The notes: a model not told the origin generated them from the sequence alone. Shown: positions 32,795 through 40,470, counted from the first letter of the stretch. The stretch is DNA of 64,000 nucleotides from Pseudoalteromonas caenipelagi (GCF_013140855.1 NZ_JABBPG010000002.1:434001-498000); one strand, 5' to 3'. Made by a program: numbers and translations.

Positions 32795-33184
32795 ATGAAC
32801 TCATTTTTAAAAGTATTGTTTGCTGTGTTTGCAGGAACAACTTTATCGTGGCTAACTTATTTGTTTTTCGTAGAAATGCAATATCAGGCCAGAGTCGATT
32901 CAGTCGAAGAACAGTTCAAAGCCGCGGAAAGAAATGAAGAAGCACGGAAGGTTGAGATTAAAAAAGCCAAAAAAGAAATGAAAGAACTTTCTGGTGTCGC
33001 CGCTTGTAAATTTGCTATTAAGCAGCATCATGGTGAGCTTTTAATTAGCTTTATTAATGTTGTTAGGGCAACAGAAACATTTGCGGCAATTAACTATATA
33101 GCAAGCGATGATTCTTATCATGCTCAGTGTTATATATCTTTTGATAGTAATGAAGTTACTGAGCTTAATATAAGCAAGGTGTGA
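32795..33184 (+). CDS. Membrane-anchored coiled-coil protein, unknown (cargo)
   Basis: The 129-aa product starts with one membrane helix (LFAVFAGTTLSWLTYLFFV), a short charged coiled coil (ERNEEARKVEIKKAKKEM) and a small periplasmic-type domain with two Cys (AACKFA and HAQCYI). It lies 34 bp after the sensor gene and 36 bp before the double-glycine peptide gene, so the three probably form one unit. The function is unknown. Confidence 0.55.
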   Translation: MNSFLKVLFAVFAGTTLSWLTYLFFVEMQYQARVDSVEEQFKAAERNEEARKVEIKKAKKEMKELSGVAACKFAIKQHHGELLISFINVVRATETFAAINYIASDDSYHAQCYISFDSNEVTELNISKV

Positions 33185-33220
33185 AAGAGTTACACCAAGC
33201 ACTATAAAAAAGGAAAATTT

Positions 33221-33385
33221 ATGAAAACAAAACAATTAGTTGAACTTAACTCGGCACAAGTTAAAAAAGTTATAGGTGCAGGTGGTGTATCAGGCGGAGG
33301 TGGTCAGGTTCCGCCATTAGTGCCAAATGGCCCTTGGAAACCCATTGAACCTAATAGTATTTATAAGCCCAAAAAACCTTTTTAA
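33221..33385 (+). CDS. Double-glycine-leader peptide with proline-rich core
   Basis: ATG 33221, with AAGGA six bases ahead, encodes 54 residues. The first 22 (MKTKQLVELNSAQVKKVIGA then GG) follow the bacteriocin-type leader pattern LxxLxxxxVxGAGG used by peptidase-containing ABC exporters. The rest is a 32-residue segment rich in Pro and Gly (SGGGGQVPPLVPNGPWKPIE, then basic KPKKPF at the end) without Cys. It could be a secreted signal, a bacteriocin, or a ribosomal-peptide precursor. No exporter or modifying enzyme is in the window. It has no entry-level family I recognise and was found by reading the gap. Confidence 0.68.
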   Translation: MKTKQLVELNSAQVKKVIGAGGVSGGGGQVPPLVPNGPWKPIEPNSIYKPKKPF

Positions 33386-33396
33386 GGTGCGCTGTT

Positions 33397-33816
33397 TTAG
33401 CAGAGTGCTTGTTCGTTTAGCACTCTCGCTTTAAGTTTTTTAACCGAAACACTCCATACATCACTAGCTACTTCTTCAAACCCAAAAGCCTTACAGAACG
33501 ATTTAGAGTTGCTATTCACTTGCGCTACCGCGATATGTTCGATCTCAAATTGTTCTGCTACCGACGTTAGATACCTAAGTAAGTCAGTACCGTGCCCTTT
33601 ACGTGCCTGCACAAAGCCAATACGAGCAAGAACAAGAGTATTTTTTAAATATGGTTTGTAGTTGGGTTTGTATCTTATATATAGGTCTATCTTCGTTTTA
33701 AAGGCTTGTATTTTGTCGTCTAACACGCAAACTCTGCTTACGTTACTTTTATATTTAAACCGCGCTTTTAGATATTCATTTAGCTGCGCGTTAAAGGCGT
33801 GTATGTCTAGTTCCAT
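33397..33816 (-). CDS. GNAT-family acetyltransferase (cargo)
   Basis: The 139-aa product has the acetyl-CoA binding motif in VQARKGHGTDLLRYLTSVAEQ (R/Q-x-x-G-x-G/A pattern) followed by HIAVAQVNSNSKSFCKAFGF, the beta5-alpha4 region of GNAT enzymes. The family acetylates amines on small molecules, antibiotics, tRNA-linked toxins or proteins; the substrate here is open. It runs leftward, convergent with the peptide gene, ending 11 bp from it. Confidence 0.78.
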   Translation of the reverse strand: MELDIHAFNAQLNEYLKARFKYKSNVSRVCVLDDKIQAFKTKIDLYIRYKPNYKPYLKNTLVLARIGFVQARKGHGTDLLRYLTSVAEQFEIEHIAVAQVNSNSKSFCKAFGFEEVASDVWSVSVKKLKARVLNEQALC

Positions 33817-33918
33817 ATCGATCCGTTGTATTGTTGGTGAGGTTACGTTTGTACACTACGCAAATAGATGGTTAAACAACTATAGTTAATCTTTAATTCA
33901 AAATTAAGGAAAGCGCTA

Positions 33919-34170
33919 ATGTATAATCTAAAAGTCTACGTTGAAAAATCTCCTGAGGAAACTGAACCACAGTCAATAGAGCTACCAGTAGTTCCAAGAG
34001 TTGATGAATATATTTTGCTACAGGAACAGTACTATCAGGTTACAAAGGTAATCTATACATTAAACCCAGATACAGTTGCAGAGCTTAATGTAACTGGACA
34101 AGTTAACGACCCAACTACAAGCCGAATAAAGCAAAAAGAAGTAGCCGCGCCCAGAATACAAATGTTTTAA
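33919..34170 (+). CDS. Small phage protein, unknown
   Basis: The 83-aa product (MYNLKVYVEKSPEETEP) is acidic, probably beta-rich, and carries EYILLQEQYYQVTKVIYTL. It has a good AAGGA before its ATG. It is divergent from the acetyltransferase gene. The function is not recognised. Confidence 0.6.
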   Translation: MYNLKVYVEKSPEETEPQSIELPVVPRVDEYILLQEQYYQVTKVIYTLNPDTVAELNVTGQVNDPTTSRIKQKEVAAPRIQMF

Positions 34171-34202
34171 GTCTCTGAGGATATGTGACTTACTCGAATA
34201 GC

Positions 34203-34228
34203 AAGAGTGGTTAGTTCTAACCGCTCTT
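34203..34228. terminator. 12-bp stem-loop after the small gene
   Basis: AAGAGTGGTTAG (34203-34214) pairs with CTAACCGCTCTT (34217-34228), with one G-T pair. No T run follows, so it is a transcript-end stem-loop at best. Confidence 0.45.
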
Positions 34229-34345
34229 AAAACCTACACTTGGTAACATCACATCCCCTTCTTACCCCTATTTTTTAAATAACGCCTCAAACGCGCTCTA
34301 AGCGCTTTAAGCTCATTTGCAGTAGTCAGGTCTATCCAAGAAGGG

Positions 34346-34383
34346 TTTAAACAAATTTAAACGCCGTTTAAACACGGTTTAAA
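34346..34383. repeat. Phased TTTAAA array 3
   Basis: TTTAAA boxes start at 34346, 34356, 34367 and 34378 (10, 11 and 11 bp apart); three are full GTTTAAAC palindromes. The word TTAAACACGGTTTAAA (34368-34383) is shared with array 1. It lies in a 374-bp stretch (34171-34544) with no gene, in the middle of the cargo region. Confidence 0.78.
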
Positions 34384-34414
34384 CATGGTTGCATGTGATT
34401 GCGTTGGGCTGATT

Positions 34415-34447
34415 TGTGATTGGGTGGTAAAAAGCGCGGTGAGAGTT
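34415..34447. repeat. Direct repeat flanking a cargo block, copy 1
   Basis: A stretch starting TGTGATTGGG and containing GTAAAAAGCGCGGTGA reappears at 35855-35886 with three substitutions and one 1-base gap. The two copies bracket the zinc-ribbon, ImmA-like and XRE genes. Confidence 0.7.
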
Positions 34448-34497
34448 ACAGGTTCACAAACTATGAGCTAGGGCGTTATATGTAAGAAAGGGAAGGT

Positions 34498-34521
34498 AAA
34501 AAAGTCGCATTACTGCGACTT
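34498..34521 (-). terminator. Terminator of the leftward zinc-ribbon unit
   Basis: AAGTCGCA and TGCGACTT (34502-34521) form a perfect 8-bp stem over TTAC. On the leftward transcript it is followed by six U (bases 34498-34503). It lies 23 bp after the zinc-ribbon stop. Confidence 0.82.
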
Positions 34522-34544
34522 GGAATTATTTTGGCCTGTTTAAC

Positions 34545-34685
34545 CTATTTGCAATTAGTACAATTAGGAATGACCAAGCAGCGCTTACCTTTCTTGGGAT
34601 AAATAGTTTTGCCATTTTTAACCACATGGCTAACAAAACTAATCTCACAAGATTGTTTGCACTTTGGACAGTATCCAGTTTTCAT
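34545..34685 (-). CDS. Small zinc-ribbon protein (46 aa), second
   Basis: ATG 34685 has a perfect GGAGG seven bases upstream. The 46-residue product has CPKC at residues 6-9, a further Cys at 13, another at 36, and CTNC near the end, a zinc-ribbon pattern, plus a basic middle (PKKGKR). It is the same length as the other zinc ribbon at 21758 but not evidently related in sequence. It may be a small regulator comparable in size to phage Com-type proteins; the function is unknown. Confidence 0.72.
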   Translation of the reverse strand: MKTGYCPKCKQSCEISFVSHVVKNGKTIYPKKGKRCLVIPNCTNCK

Positions 34686-34892
34686 ACTGAATCCTCCACA
34701 AAGTTACGAGGGGGTAAACACGAAATAACTTGATAAAATTATGCTAAAAGTCTAGTATCAATGTCGCCAAACAAAGTGATTTTGACTTAAAGGAATTTTA
34801 TCTCGCTATTAAGCGTTAGTCCTCTTGTTGAAATTACCCTTTACAAGTTTTGTAAAGGAACTTTAGAAAGCCCTATCCTTTGGATGGGGTTT

Positions 34893-35363
34893 TCATCCAT
34901 AGAAATCGAGTGATAATTGTTTAACTTCATACCCCATGATTTCTAAAATTGCTTCAGCAAAGCTGTCTGCCTGCCACTCCGCATCTTCTTCCTCACGCGC
35001 ATTTAAAACTCCATCATGATGTAGCAATGCTTTGTGGCCTAAAAATAGATGCCCAAGTTCATGCAGCATAATGGCTAAAGCTTCTCGCTCACCTTCACAC
35101 GCATTGAGGTAAATAGACTCAGGTACGGATATAGTGGCTTTATTGGGGTCATAATGACCTTTAGTAATGAACAACCATTCATTGTCATCCACAACATTGA
35201 GGGTAATCCCCAGTTCTGATAAAAGCTCGAACACCTTGTCAAGATTGCGCTTATTTCGTTTATTAAATCCAAACGCTCTTGCTGCATTTGTTGCAATGGC
35301 TCTAATTCGACTGAGAGGCATTGGTGCAACTCGGTTGCCTCTCAGTCGGTAGCTTTCGGGCAT
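34893..35363 (-). CDS. ImmA/IrrE-family metallopeptidase-like protein
   Basis: The 156-aa product carries the zinc-peptidase motif HELGH in LAIMLHELGHLFLGHKALL with a later acidic DAEWQADSFAEAIL that supplies the third ligand. Family members such as ImmA cut XRE-type repressors to switch on mobile elements or stress genes. Here it lies 5 bp downstream of an XRE gene in one leftward operon, which is the regulator-protease pairing. The target could be that XRE protein or the prophage repressor. Confidence 0.85.
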   Translation of the reverse strand: MPESYRLRGNRVAPMPLSRIRAIATNAARAFGFNKRNKRNLDKVFELLSELGITLNVVDDNEWLFITKGHYDPNKATISVPESIYLNACEGEREALAIMLHELGHLFLGHKALLHHDGVLNAREEEDAEWQADSFAEAILEIMGYEVKQLSLDFYG

Positions 35364-35368
35364 AGACT

Positions 35369-35731
35369 CTACTCCTTGCTTTCCGTGTTAATCTTTTCTA
35401 AAAATTCAGCAAATCGTTTAAGCTCCTCTGGAGTAAACGAAGAATTAGCAAAACCAGCTACAAGCATTTGCTGTTGCTGGGACAAGCCAGATAAGGGTAC
35501 ATTTTCATTAGCAACATCAGCTAACGTAGATAAGTTTTTTACTTCTTTCCCTTGCGAATGAAAAAAATCTTCGATTTTACTCACCCATTCCTTTGATATT
35601 TTTTTACTTCCTGTTTCAAGGCCACTCAAAAACGATGCTGATGTTTTAAGTTCTTCGGCCATCGTCTTCAACGTGAAACCTACGTCGATACGCGCCTTTC
35701 GAACTGTTTTACCAAACTCTGTTAGTGACAT
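35369..35731 (-). CDS. XRE-family regulator paired with ImmA-like protease
   Basis: The 120-aa product has an N-terminal helix-turn-helix (VRKARIDVGFTLKTMAEELK followed by TSASFLSGLETGSKKIS) and a C-terminal part of unknown fold. It is first in a two-gene operon with the metallopeptidase. A 13-bp-arm palindrome at 35794 lies 63 bp upstream of the start and is the natural operator. The pair may regulate phage genes or form a toxin-antitoxin-like or defence module. Confidence 0.82.
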   Translation of the reverse strand: MSLTEFGKTVRKARIDVGFTLKTMAEELKTSASFLSGLETGSKKISKEWVSKIEDFFHSQGKEVKNLSTLADVANENVPLSGLSQQQQMLVAGFANSSFTPEELKRFAEFLEKINTESKE

Positions 35732-35793
35732 AATTTATTCTCCATTGAGCCCATAAATGTTACCGGGCACTGTCAAATTTAGCACAACCGAGA

Positions 35794-35822
35794 AATAATT
35801 CAACCAAAATGGTTAAATTATT
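35794..35822. promoter_or_regulatory. Palindromic operator upstream of the XRE gene
   Basis: AATAATTCAACCA (35794-35806) and TGGTTAAATTATT (35810-35822) are inverted copies with one mismatch around a 3-bp centre. Position and symmetry suit autoregulation by the XRE protein. Confidence 0.6.
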
Positions 35823-35854
35823 TTCTGAAAATTAAAATGGATATTGTATGGTGT

Positions 35855-35886
35855 TGTGTTGGGCAGTAAAAAGCGCGGTGAAAGTT
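35855..35886. repeat. Direct repeat flanking a cargo block, copy 2
   Basis: TGTGTTGGG followed by GTAAAAAGCGCGGTGA matches 34415-34447 almost throughout. The block between the copies is 1.4 kb. Confidence 0.7.
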
Positions 35887-35922
35887 CGCGCTTTATGTTT
35901 CAAATTGAATTAGCATTGCACG

Positions 35923-36393
35923 TTAATCACATGAGCTACTAGAACTGGATGAACTTGAGCCAGAGTCGTAAGACGAGCTACTAAAACTAGATGAACTAGA
36001 ACTCGAACCTGAGTCATAGCCCGATGACCAACTAGAACTGCTAGCGCTGGGCGTATGTGAGGCGGTTGTTTCTATAGTTCTTGATGTGTCATCAGGTTTA
36101 GCTAAGTCGCAGCCTACAAAATAATGGTTTGGCATATGATCTAAGCCTTTGTGTACAATGCCTTGCGTGACGTTACCTGTAGTATCTATGAGCGCATGGT
36201 GTAAATCGGTTTCAGTTACGTGTTCGCCTGCCGCATCAAATACGTCATCAACGATTAAATGCCAGGTTAACCACTCTTTGCTGTTTGTGTGATAAACCTG
36301 TGTGCGGCCTTTGTGAACTCGGCGAAAACTAAACTCTGAGAGTTTGTATTGCTTCTTAGGTTTCTTTTTAAAAAGTTTGAATAAATTAAACAT
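35923..36393 (-). CDS. Phage protein with serine-rich low-complexity tail
   Basis: The 156-aa product begins with a basic helix (FNLFKLFKKKPKKQYKL), has a soluble middle domain (WLTWHLIVDDVFDAAGEHVT) and ends in about 45 residues that are mostly Ser with Tyr, Asp and Gly, closing in CD. Several TCATAGYD/SSYDSG-like units make the tail repetitive at both DNA and protein level. No function is recognised. It overlaps the gene upstream by 8 bp and the pair is leftward, just before the late rightward promoter. Confidence 0.6.
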   Translation of the reverse strand: MFNLFKLFKKKPKKQYKLSEFSFRRVHKGRTQVYHTNSKEWLTWHLIVDDVFDAAGEHVTETDLHHALIDTTGNVTQGIVHKGLDHMPNHYFVGCDLAKPDDTSRTIETTASHTPSASSSSWSSGYDSGSSSSSSSFSSSSYDSGSSSSSSSSSCD

Positions 36394-36814
36394 TTTTTCT
36401 GGCCTTCTTTTTGGGTAACTGAATTGAAAATACGGGGGTGTCGTCTTTGCGTGGTTGTACGTCTTTGAGCACAGTTTTCATTAACTGGTATGCTTGAGGT
36501 GCGCTGGTACCTTTTGACCAGTCATAGCCAACCTCACCCAAGAATGTCGCTTCAATGTCATCCCAATGTTCTGCAATGGCTGCCCAATATGCGCTTACGC
36601 TTGCCATGTTTGGAATACGTTCGCGCAGTTCTGGTACTGCGTTTAACAGTCGTAAACAACGGTTAAAATCTGCGGGGTCACTTGGATGGCTGGTATTCTC
36701 TGTCGGTATACTAAGCAGTTTAAACGCCATGCATTGCGCACTTTGGCCCAATTGTTTTGCGGCTATAAGATGTAAAACAGCGCTGTGTTGGTCGAGTATT
36801 CGTTTTTGGTTCAT
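36386..36814 (-). CDS. Phage protein of unknown function
   Basis: The 142-aa product is cytoplasmic and helical (AVLHLIAAKQLGQSAQCMAF, AYWAAIAEHWDDIEATFLGE) with a basic end (KKKARKNV). It does not match a family I know. It shares an 8-bp overlap with the Ser-rich protein gene and is probably its operon partner. Confidence 0.58.
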   Translation of the reverse strand: MNQKRILDQHSAVLHLIAAKQLGQSAQCMAFKLLSIPTENTSHPSDPADFNRCLRLLNAVPELRERIPNMASVSAYWAAIAEHWDDIEATFLGEVGYDWSKGTSAPQAYQLMKTVLKDVQPRKDDTPVFSIQLPKKKARKNV

Positions 36815-36887
36815 GTAACACCTACAAATTAGTTGTTGATCGTTTTGTTTTCGGTGTTTAGTCTATTTAAATGCTGCCAGAGCACAG

Positions 36888-36950
36888 TATGTAAACCACT
36901 TTCCAACTCCCCTACTTTTTCAAAATCGCTAACCTAGCCACATGTTTTAA
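36888..36950 (+). promoter_or_regulatory. Late promoter region with activator dyad, copy 2
   Basis: TATGTAAACCACTTTCCA (36888-36905) is the dyad also found at 46687, and the following 50 bp keep scattered similarity (TCGCT..AAC, TTT.AA, GAGC). It precedes the rightward head operon by about 60 bp. It is probably the main head-gene promoter, activated by the Mor-like protein. Confidence 0.55.
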
Positions 36951-36965
36951 ACGTGAGCTAAGGCA

Positions 36966-38114
36966 ATGGCGCAAAAGAAACCCAATACAAAATTTAACTG
37001 GTTCGAGATTTTTAGAGCGGGTAAACACACCGACTCTAAAGGTAATGAGGCTGAATTTAGCCAGGATGATTTAAAGAGCGTGGTTGAGAACTTTAAACCA
37101 CTCACTTCACCGCTTGTTATTGGCCATCCAAAAGATGATGACCCCGCTTGGGGCTGGGCTGAAGAGTTAAAAATTGAAGGCGACACGCTGTACGCTAAAG
37201 CTGAAAAAGTAGACGCTGATTTTGCTGAAGCTGTAGAAAACGCCCGCTACCCAAACCGCTCTGTACGACTACGTAAAACCGACAATGGCTTTGAACTTGG
37301 CCATATTGGCTTTTTAGGTGGTAAGCCCCCCGCTGTTGATGGCATGCAATGGCTATTTAGCAAAGACGAAAGCGGCGATGCGGTTGTTTTAGAGTTTGCT
37401 GCGAGTGACCGCATAGAGCAAATGACCATCGACAATACTCAAGGTTTTGTCCGCCTAGTTCGCAACCTAAAAACGTTAATTACCGATAAATTTGGTGCTG
37501 AAGAGGCTAATGATGTTTTTAGCGATTGGGAAGCCGAACACCTGCAAGAGCAAGCTACGCTGGCTCAACACGAAAAACATACCGAACAAACACCTATAGA
37601 ACCTAGCGCGGAGTTTTCTGCGCATACCAATGAAGACGAGGAAAACACCGTGACTAAAGAAGAGAAAGAAGCACTCGAAGCACAGCTAAAAGCAGAGAAA
37701 GCCAAAAACGCTCAACTGCAATTTAATCAGGCTAAGTACAACGCCCAAACGTTTATTGACCAAACCGTAAACGGTGGCAAGGCACCGCGCCTGACTAACA
37801 CCGAGGGCGTAGCGGAATTTATGGCGCATTTAGAGACTGGACAGGCGCAAACATTTGAGTTTGCGGCGGCCGATGGTGAGCAAAATACCACTGTAAAGCC
37901 CGCCGAGTGGTTTAAAGGATTTTTACAGGCCCTGCCCGAGCAAACAGGCTTGACCAAAGACTTTAGTAAAAGCGATGCCGACGAGACTGAAATTGATGAT
38001 TCAGCCGAAGCGTTGGCGGCTAAAGCGTTGGATTTTCAGCAGAGCCAAGCGAGTAAAGGCGTCACGATTAGTGTCTCGGCGGCGCTTGAACATGTTCAGA
38101 AGGAGGCAAAGTAA
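36966..38114 (+). CDS. Capsid maturation protease and scaffold (Mu I/Z-like)
   Basis: The 382-aa product opens with the Mu I-type protease domain (FNWFEIFRAGKHTDSKGN, FKPLTSPLVIGHPKDDDPAWGW, and ARYPNRSVRLR). It continues with a Lys/Glu-rich coiled coil (KEEKEALEAQLKAEKAKNAQLQ) typical of scaffold. In Mu the same gene also makes the scaffold Z from an internal start; the coiled half here could be made the same way. It begins the rightward head operon. Confidence 0.85.
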   Translation: MAQKKPNTKFNWFEIFRAGKHTDSKGNEAEFSQDDLKSVVENFKPLTSPLVIGHPKDDDPAWGWAEELKIEGDTLYAKAEKVDADFAEAVENARYPNRSVRLRKTDNGFELGHIGFLGGKPPAVDGMQWLFSKDESGDAVVLEFAASDRIEQMTIDNTQGFVRLVRNLKTLITDKFGAEEANDVFSDWEAEHLQEQATLAQHEKHTEQTPIEPSAEFSAHTNEDEENTVTKEEKEALEAQLKAEKAKNAQLQFNQAKYNAQTFIDQTVNGGKAPRLTNTEGVAEFMAHLETGQAQTFEFAAADGEQNTTVKPAEWFKGFLQALPEQTGLTKDFSKSDADETEIDDSAEALAAKALDFQQSQASKGVTISVSAALEHVQKEAK

Positions 38115-38494
38115 TGGCGATTCCTGGATTAATTCGTAATTTTGCAGCTACTGGCGAGATTAAACCCAACCGTGTTGTAGCGGTAGATGTGGGTGACTTC
38201 ATGGCATCACAAGCAACTGGCGTTGCCTCAAATGCGCTAGGAGTAACTGAACAAGGAACCGACAACCACCTGCGTGTTGATGTGGTTATGGACCAAATTG
38301 CCCCCGTTGAATTTGGTGGTGATTTTGTAGGTGGTGAGTGGGCTGTACCTGACTCTGAGGGCTGCGTTGTTCCGTTTGATGCAGCTACTTTTGCGGAAGA
38401 CGAAGTGATTAATGTTGTCGGCAAAGTACTCGAAGCTGGGGACGCTGGAACCATTGGTGATATTCATGTCACCCCATTTTTAATTGTTAAGTAA
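38114..38494 (+). CDS. Head decoration-type protein (DUF2190-like)
   Basis: The 126-aa product (MAIPGLIRNFAATGEIKPNR) is beta-rich with Gly/Val-rich turns and overlaps the protease stop (TAATG). Small proteins in this place, between protease and major capsid genes, are capsid decoration or stabilising proteins in B3/D3112-like phages. The family label is by position and composition. Confidence 0.6.
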   Translation: MAIPGLIRNFAATGEIKPNRVVAVDVGDFMASQATGVASNALGVTEQGTDNHLRVDVVMDQIAPVEFGGDFVGGEWAVPDSEGCVVPFDAATFAEDEVINVVGKVLEAGDAGTIGDIHVTPFLIVK

Positions 38495-38505
38495 GGAGCT
38501 AAACC

Positions 38506-39444
38506 ATGAGTAACGGTATGCCATTTACCCCTAGCGTGGAACAAACTGCAGTTGCTATTGCATATAAGAACAAAGATTTAATTGCAGATCGTGCTTTACC
38601 TTATGCACCGATTGGAAAGCGGGAGTATAGTTGGACTGAATACAAAATCGAAGAAAGGTTCACGGTTCCAGATACAAAAATTGGTCGAAAGTCAGAGCCA
38701 AATCAAGTTGAGTTTACATCGGATGAAAAAACAGGGTCAGTTACAGACTACGGTTTGACTGATGTGGTCCCAAATGACGATATTAAGAACGCGCCCGCAA
38801 ATTACAATCCACTCACAAATGCTGCGGAAAGTGTGACTGATTTAGTATTGCTAGACAGAGAAGTCCGCGTTGCGAATTTTTATAACAAAACGAGTAACTA
38901 TGGAAAGCACCATAAGTTAGGTGTTGGTGAGTTGAAGTACATTGACGACCCAGACCTAAACGTTTTGAAATTCATTTTAGAAATCATGAATGACTCACTT
39001 ATGCGACCTAACTGCCTAACAACGTCTCGTAATGTAATTACTTTTTTGCAAACACACCCGCGTTTAATTAAAGGGTATAACGGAACACTAGGAGATGATG
39101 GGCTGCTCCCTCTAGAGTGGCTTAAAAACAAACTAGAACTCGATCACATCAACATAGGTGAAGCCCGAGTAAATACAAAGAAAAAAGGTCAAGGTATGCA
39201 GCTAGAGCGTGCGTGGAGAGATTCAATCTCACTGACATATCATGACCCTTTGGCTAATTTTCAAAACAGACGCATGACATTTGCGCTTACTGCTCGATAT
39301 GGTGAACGTGTATCTAGTAACCGCAATGTTTCCGCGGGCTTACGCGGCGGTGTTGAAGTGTTAGTTGGTGAATCTGTACAAGAGCAGTTGATTGCTAAAG
39401 ACTGCGGCATTTTGCTCACGGATGTACTCACCCCTGCCGCTTAA
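38506..39444 (+). CDS. Major capsid protein (Mu T-like)
   Basis: The 312-aa product fits the major head protein of Mu-like siphophages. It has a N-terminal MPFTPSVEQTAVAIAYKNKD, the TEYKIEERFTVPDTKIGRKSEP region and VVPNDDIKNAPANYNPLTNAAE. Cut by the protease is not evident. It follows the decoration gene by 11 bp with AAGGAG. Confidence 0.85.
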   Translation: MSNGMPFTPSVEQTAVAIAYKNKDLIADRALPYAPIGKREYSWTEYKIEERFTVPDTKIGRKSEPNQVEFTSDEKTGSVTDYGLTDVVPNDDIKNAPANYNPLTNAAESVTDLVLLDREVRVANFYNKTSNYGKHHKLGVGELKYIDDPDLNVLKFILEIMNDSLMRPNCLTTSRNVITFLQTHPRLIKGYNGTLGDDGLLPLEWLKNKLELDHINIGEARVNTKKKGQGMQLERAWRDSISLTYHDPLANFQNRRMTFALTARYGERVSSNRNVSAGLRGGVEVLVGESVQEQLIAKDCGILLTDVLTPAA

Positions 39445-39507
39445 TTATCCATGCTCCAAACCATAGGGCGTTGGCCATTGCGCCCTATTTTCAAAACGAG
39501 GCTTGTT

Positions 39508-39972
39508 ATGTTTGTTAGCACATCTCACACAATCAATACCATTGGCATGCATTTGCTAGTGCAATTTGCGCAGGGCCGCTTTAATAGCGATAGCTACGCG
39601 ACGGAAGCAGACCTAAACACCGCACTTTTACAAAGCCCTATAACCGAGTTGCAGCAGCAAATTTATGATTGGTTTTACACCGCAAAAACGAACGTGGATG
39701 CATTGATTTTTGGCTATGTGGCTAAGTTTTCTCTTTCGATGGATGACATTGAGCAGAGCTTATTGCCAGGACTGGCCGCTGACTTGATGCGCTACGAACT
39801 ATGCACCAACGACGCCGACGAGGGCATTTTAAAACGCCGCGACAACGCCATTAAACAGCTAGAAAAAATCGAAAAAGGGGTTATTCAGTTAAAAGTATCA
39901 ACGCCAAAATTTAGCTCTAGAGCCATTAAAACCGCTAAACCCGCCTCACAGTTTAATTGGAGTGGTTACTAA
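39508..39972 (+). CDS. Head-tail connector, DUF1320-like (Mu gp36)
   Basis: I choose ATG 39508, with GAGG at 39498-39501, over ATG 39451, because upstream residues look unlike any phage protein. The 154-aa product has the DUF1320 look: VDALIFGYVAKFSLSMDDIE..LPGLAADLMRYELC, ending in KRRDNAIKQLEKIEKGVIQL. In Mu-like phages it joins head and tail. A stop-start overlap links it to the next gene. Confidence 0.78.
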   Translation: MFVSTSHTINTIGMHLLVQFAQGRFNSDSYATEADLNTALLQSPITELQQQIYDWFYTAKTNVDALIFGYVAKFSLSMDDIEQSLLPGLAADLMRYELCTNDADEGILKRRDNAIKQLEKIEKGVIQLKVSTPKFSSRAIKTAKPASQFNWSGY

Positions 39973-40415
39973 TGGCGGGTGTTTATATCGAGGTATCGGG
40001 CAATGCGCTTGAATCGTTGCAGCTCATTAATAAAAAGAGCGCTGCGCCTGATGACATTCTAGACGACATTGGCGCGTTTTTAGACATGGACGTAACCACC
40101 CGCTTTTTAGATGAAATGGCTCCCGATGGTACCAAGTGGCTGCAGTCAGAAGCAGCAAGAACGGGCAAAGGCCGTAACCCAGAAAAGCCAGGGCTAACAC
40201 TCACCGACTCACGCGACTTGGTGGGCTCAATTACACACAACGCTGATAACGGTGAGTTAGAGCATGGACTTGGCGAAGAATACTCTGCTATCCACCACTT
40301 TGGTGGCAAAACTGGGCGTAATCACGCTGTAACTTTACCATCTCGCCCCATTATCGGTATCGAACTAAAGCAAGCTAATACCATTGTTGAAATGGTCAGC
40401 GACTGGCTGGTTTAA
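39972..40415 (+). CDS. Virion morphogenesis protein (Mu G-like)
   Basis: The 147-aa product (start ATG 39972 overlapping the stop before it) has the phage virion morphogenesis pattern: FLDMDVTTRFLDEMAPDGTK, RPIIGIELKQANTIVEMV at the end, and LTDSRDLVGSITHNADNGEL in the middle. Mu gpG and P2 gpS relatives act in tail completion or connector building. Confidence 0.78.
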   Translation: MAGVYIEVSGNALESLQLINKKSAAPDDILDDIGAFLDMDVTTRFLDEMAPDGTKWLQSEAARTGKGRNPEKPGLTLTDSRDLVGSITHNADNGELEHGLGEEYSAIHHFGGKTGRNHAVTLPSRPIIGIELKQANTIVEMVSDWLV

Positions 40416-40470
40416 AGGGAGTTTAAACAATGTTTAATTTTGATTTAAACCAGATTGAAACGGCTTTAAA
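40411..40470. repeat. Phased TTTAAA array 4
   Basis: TTTAAA-like boxes begin at 40411, 40422, 40433 (TTTAAT), 40444, 40455 (TTGAAA) and 40465, stepping 11, 11, 11, 11 and 10 bp. The array covers the end of one gene, the 14-bp gap with its ribosome site, and the start of the next. Confidence 0.72.

Noticed and set aside
34845..34870. Possible fourth late dyad (TGTAAAGGAACTTTAG)
   Set aside because: The second arm does not match TTTSCA and the preceding TATG is missing.
39451..39507. Earlier start for the DUF1320-like gene
   Set aside because: The extra residues (RWPLRPIFKTRL) do not look like the family and ATG 39508 has a much better ribosome site.
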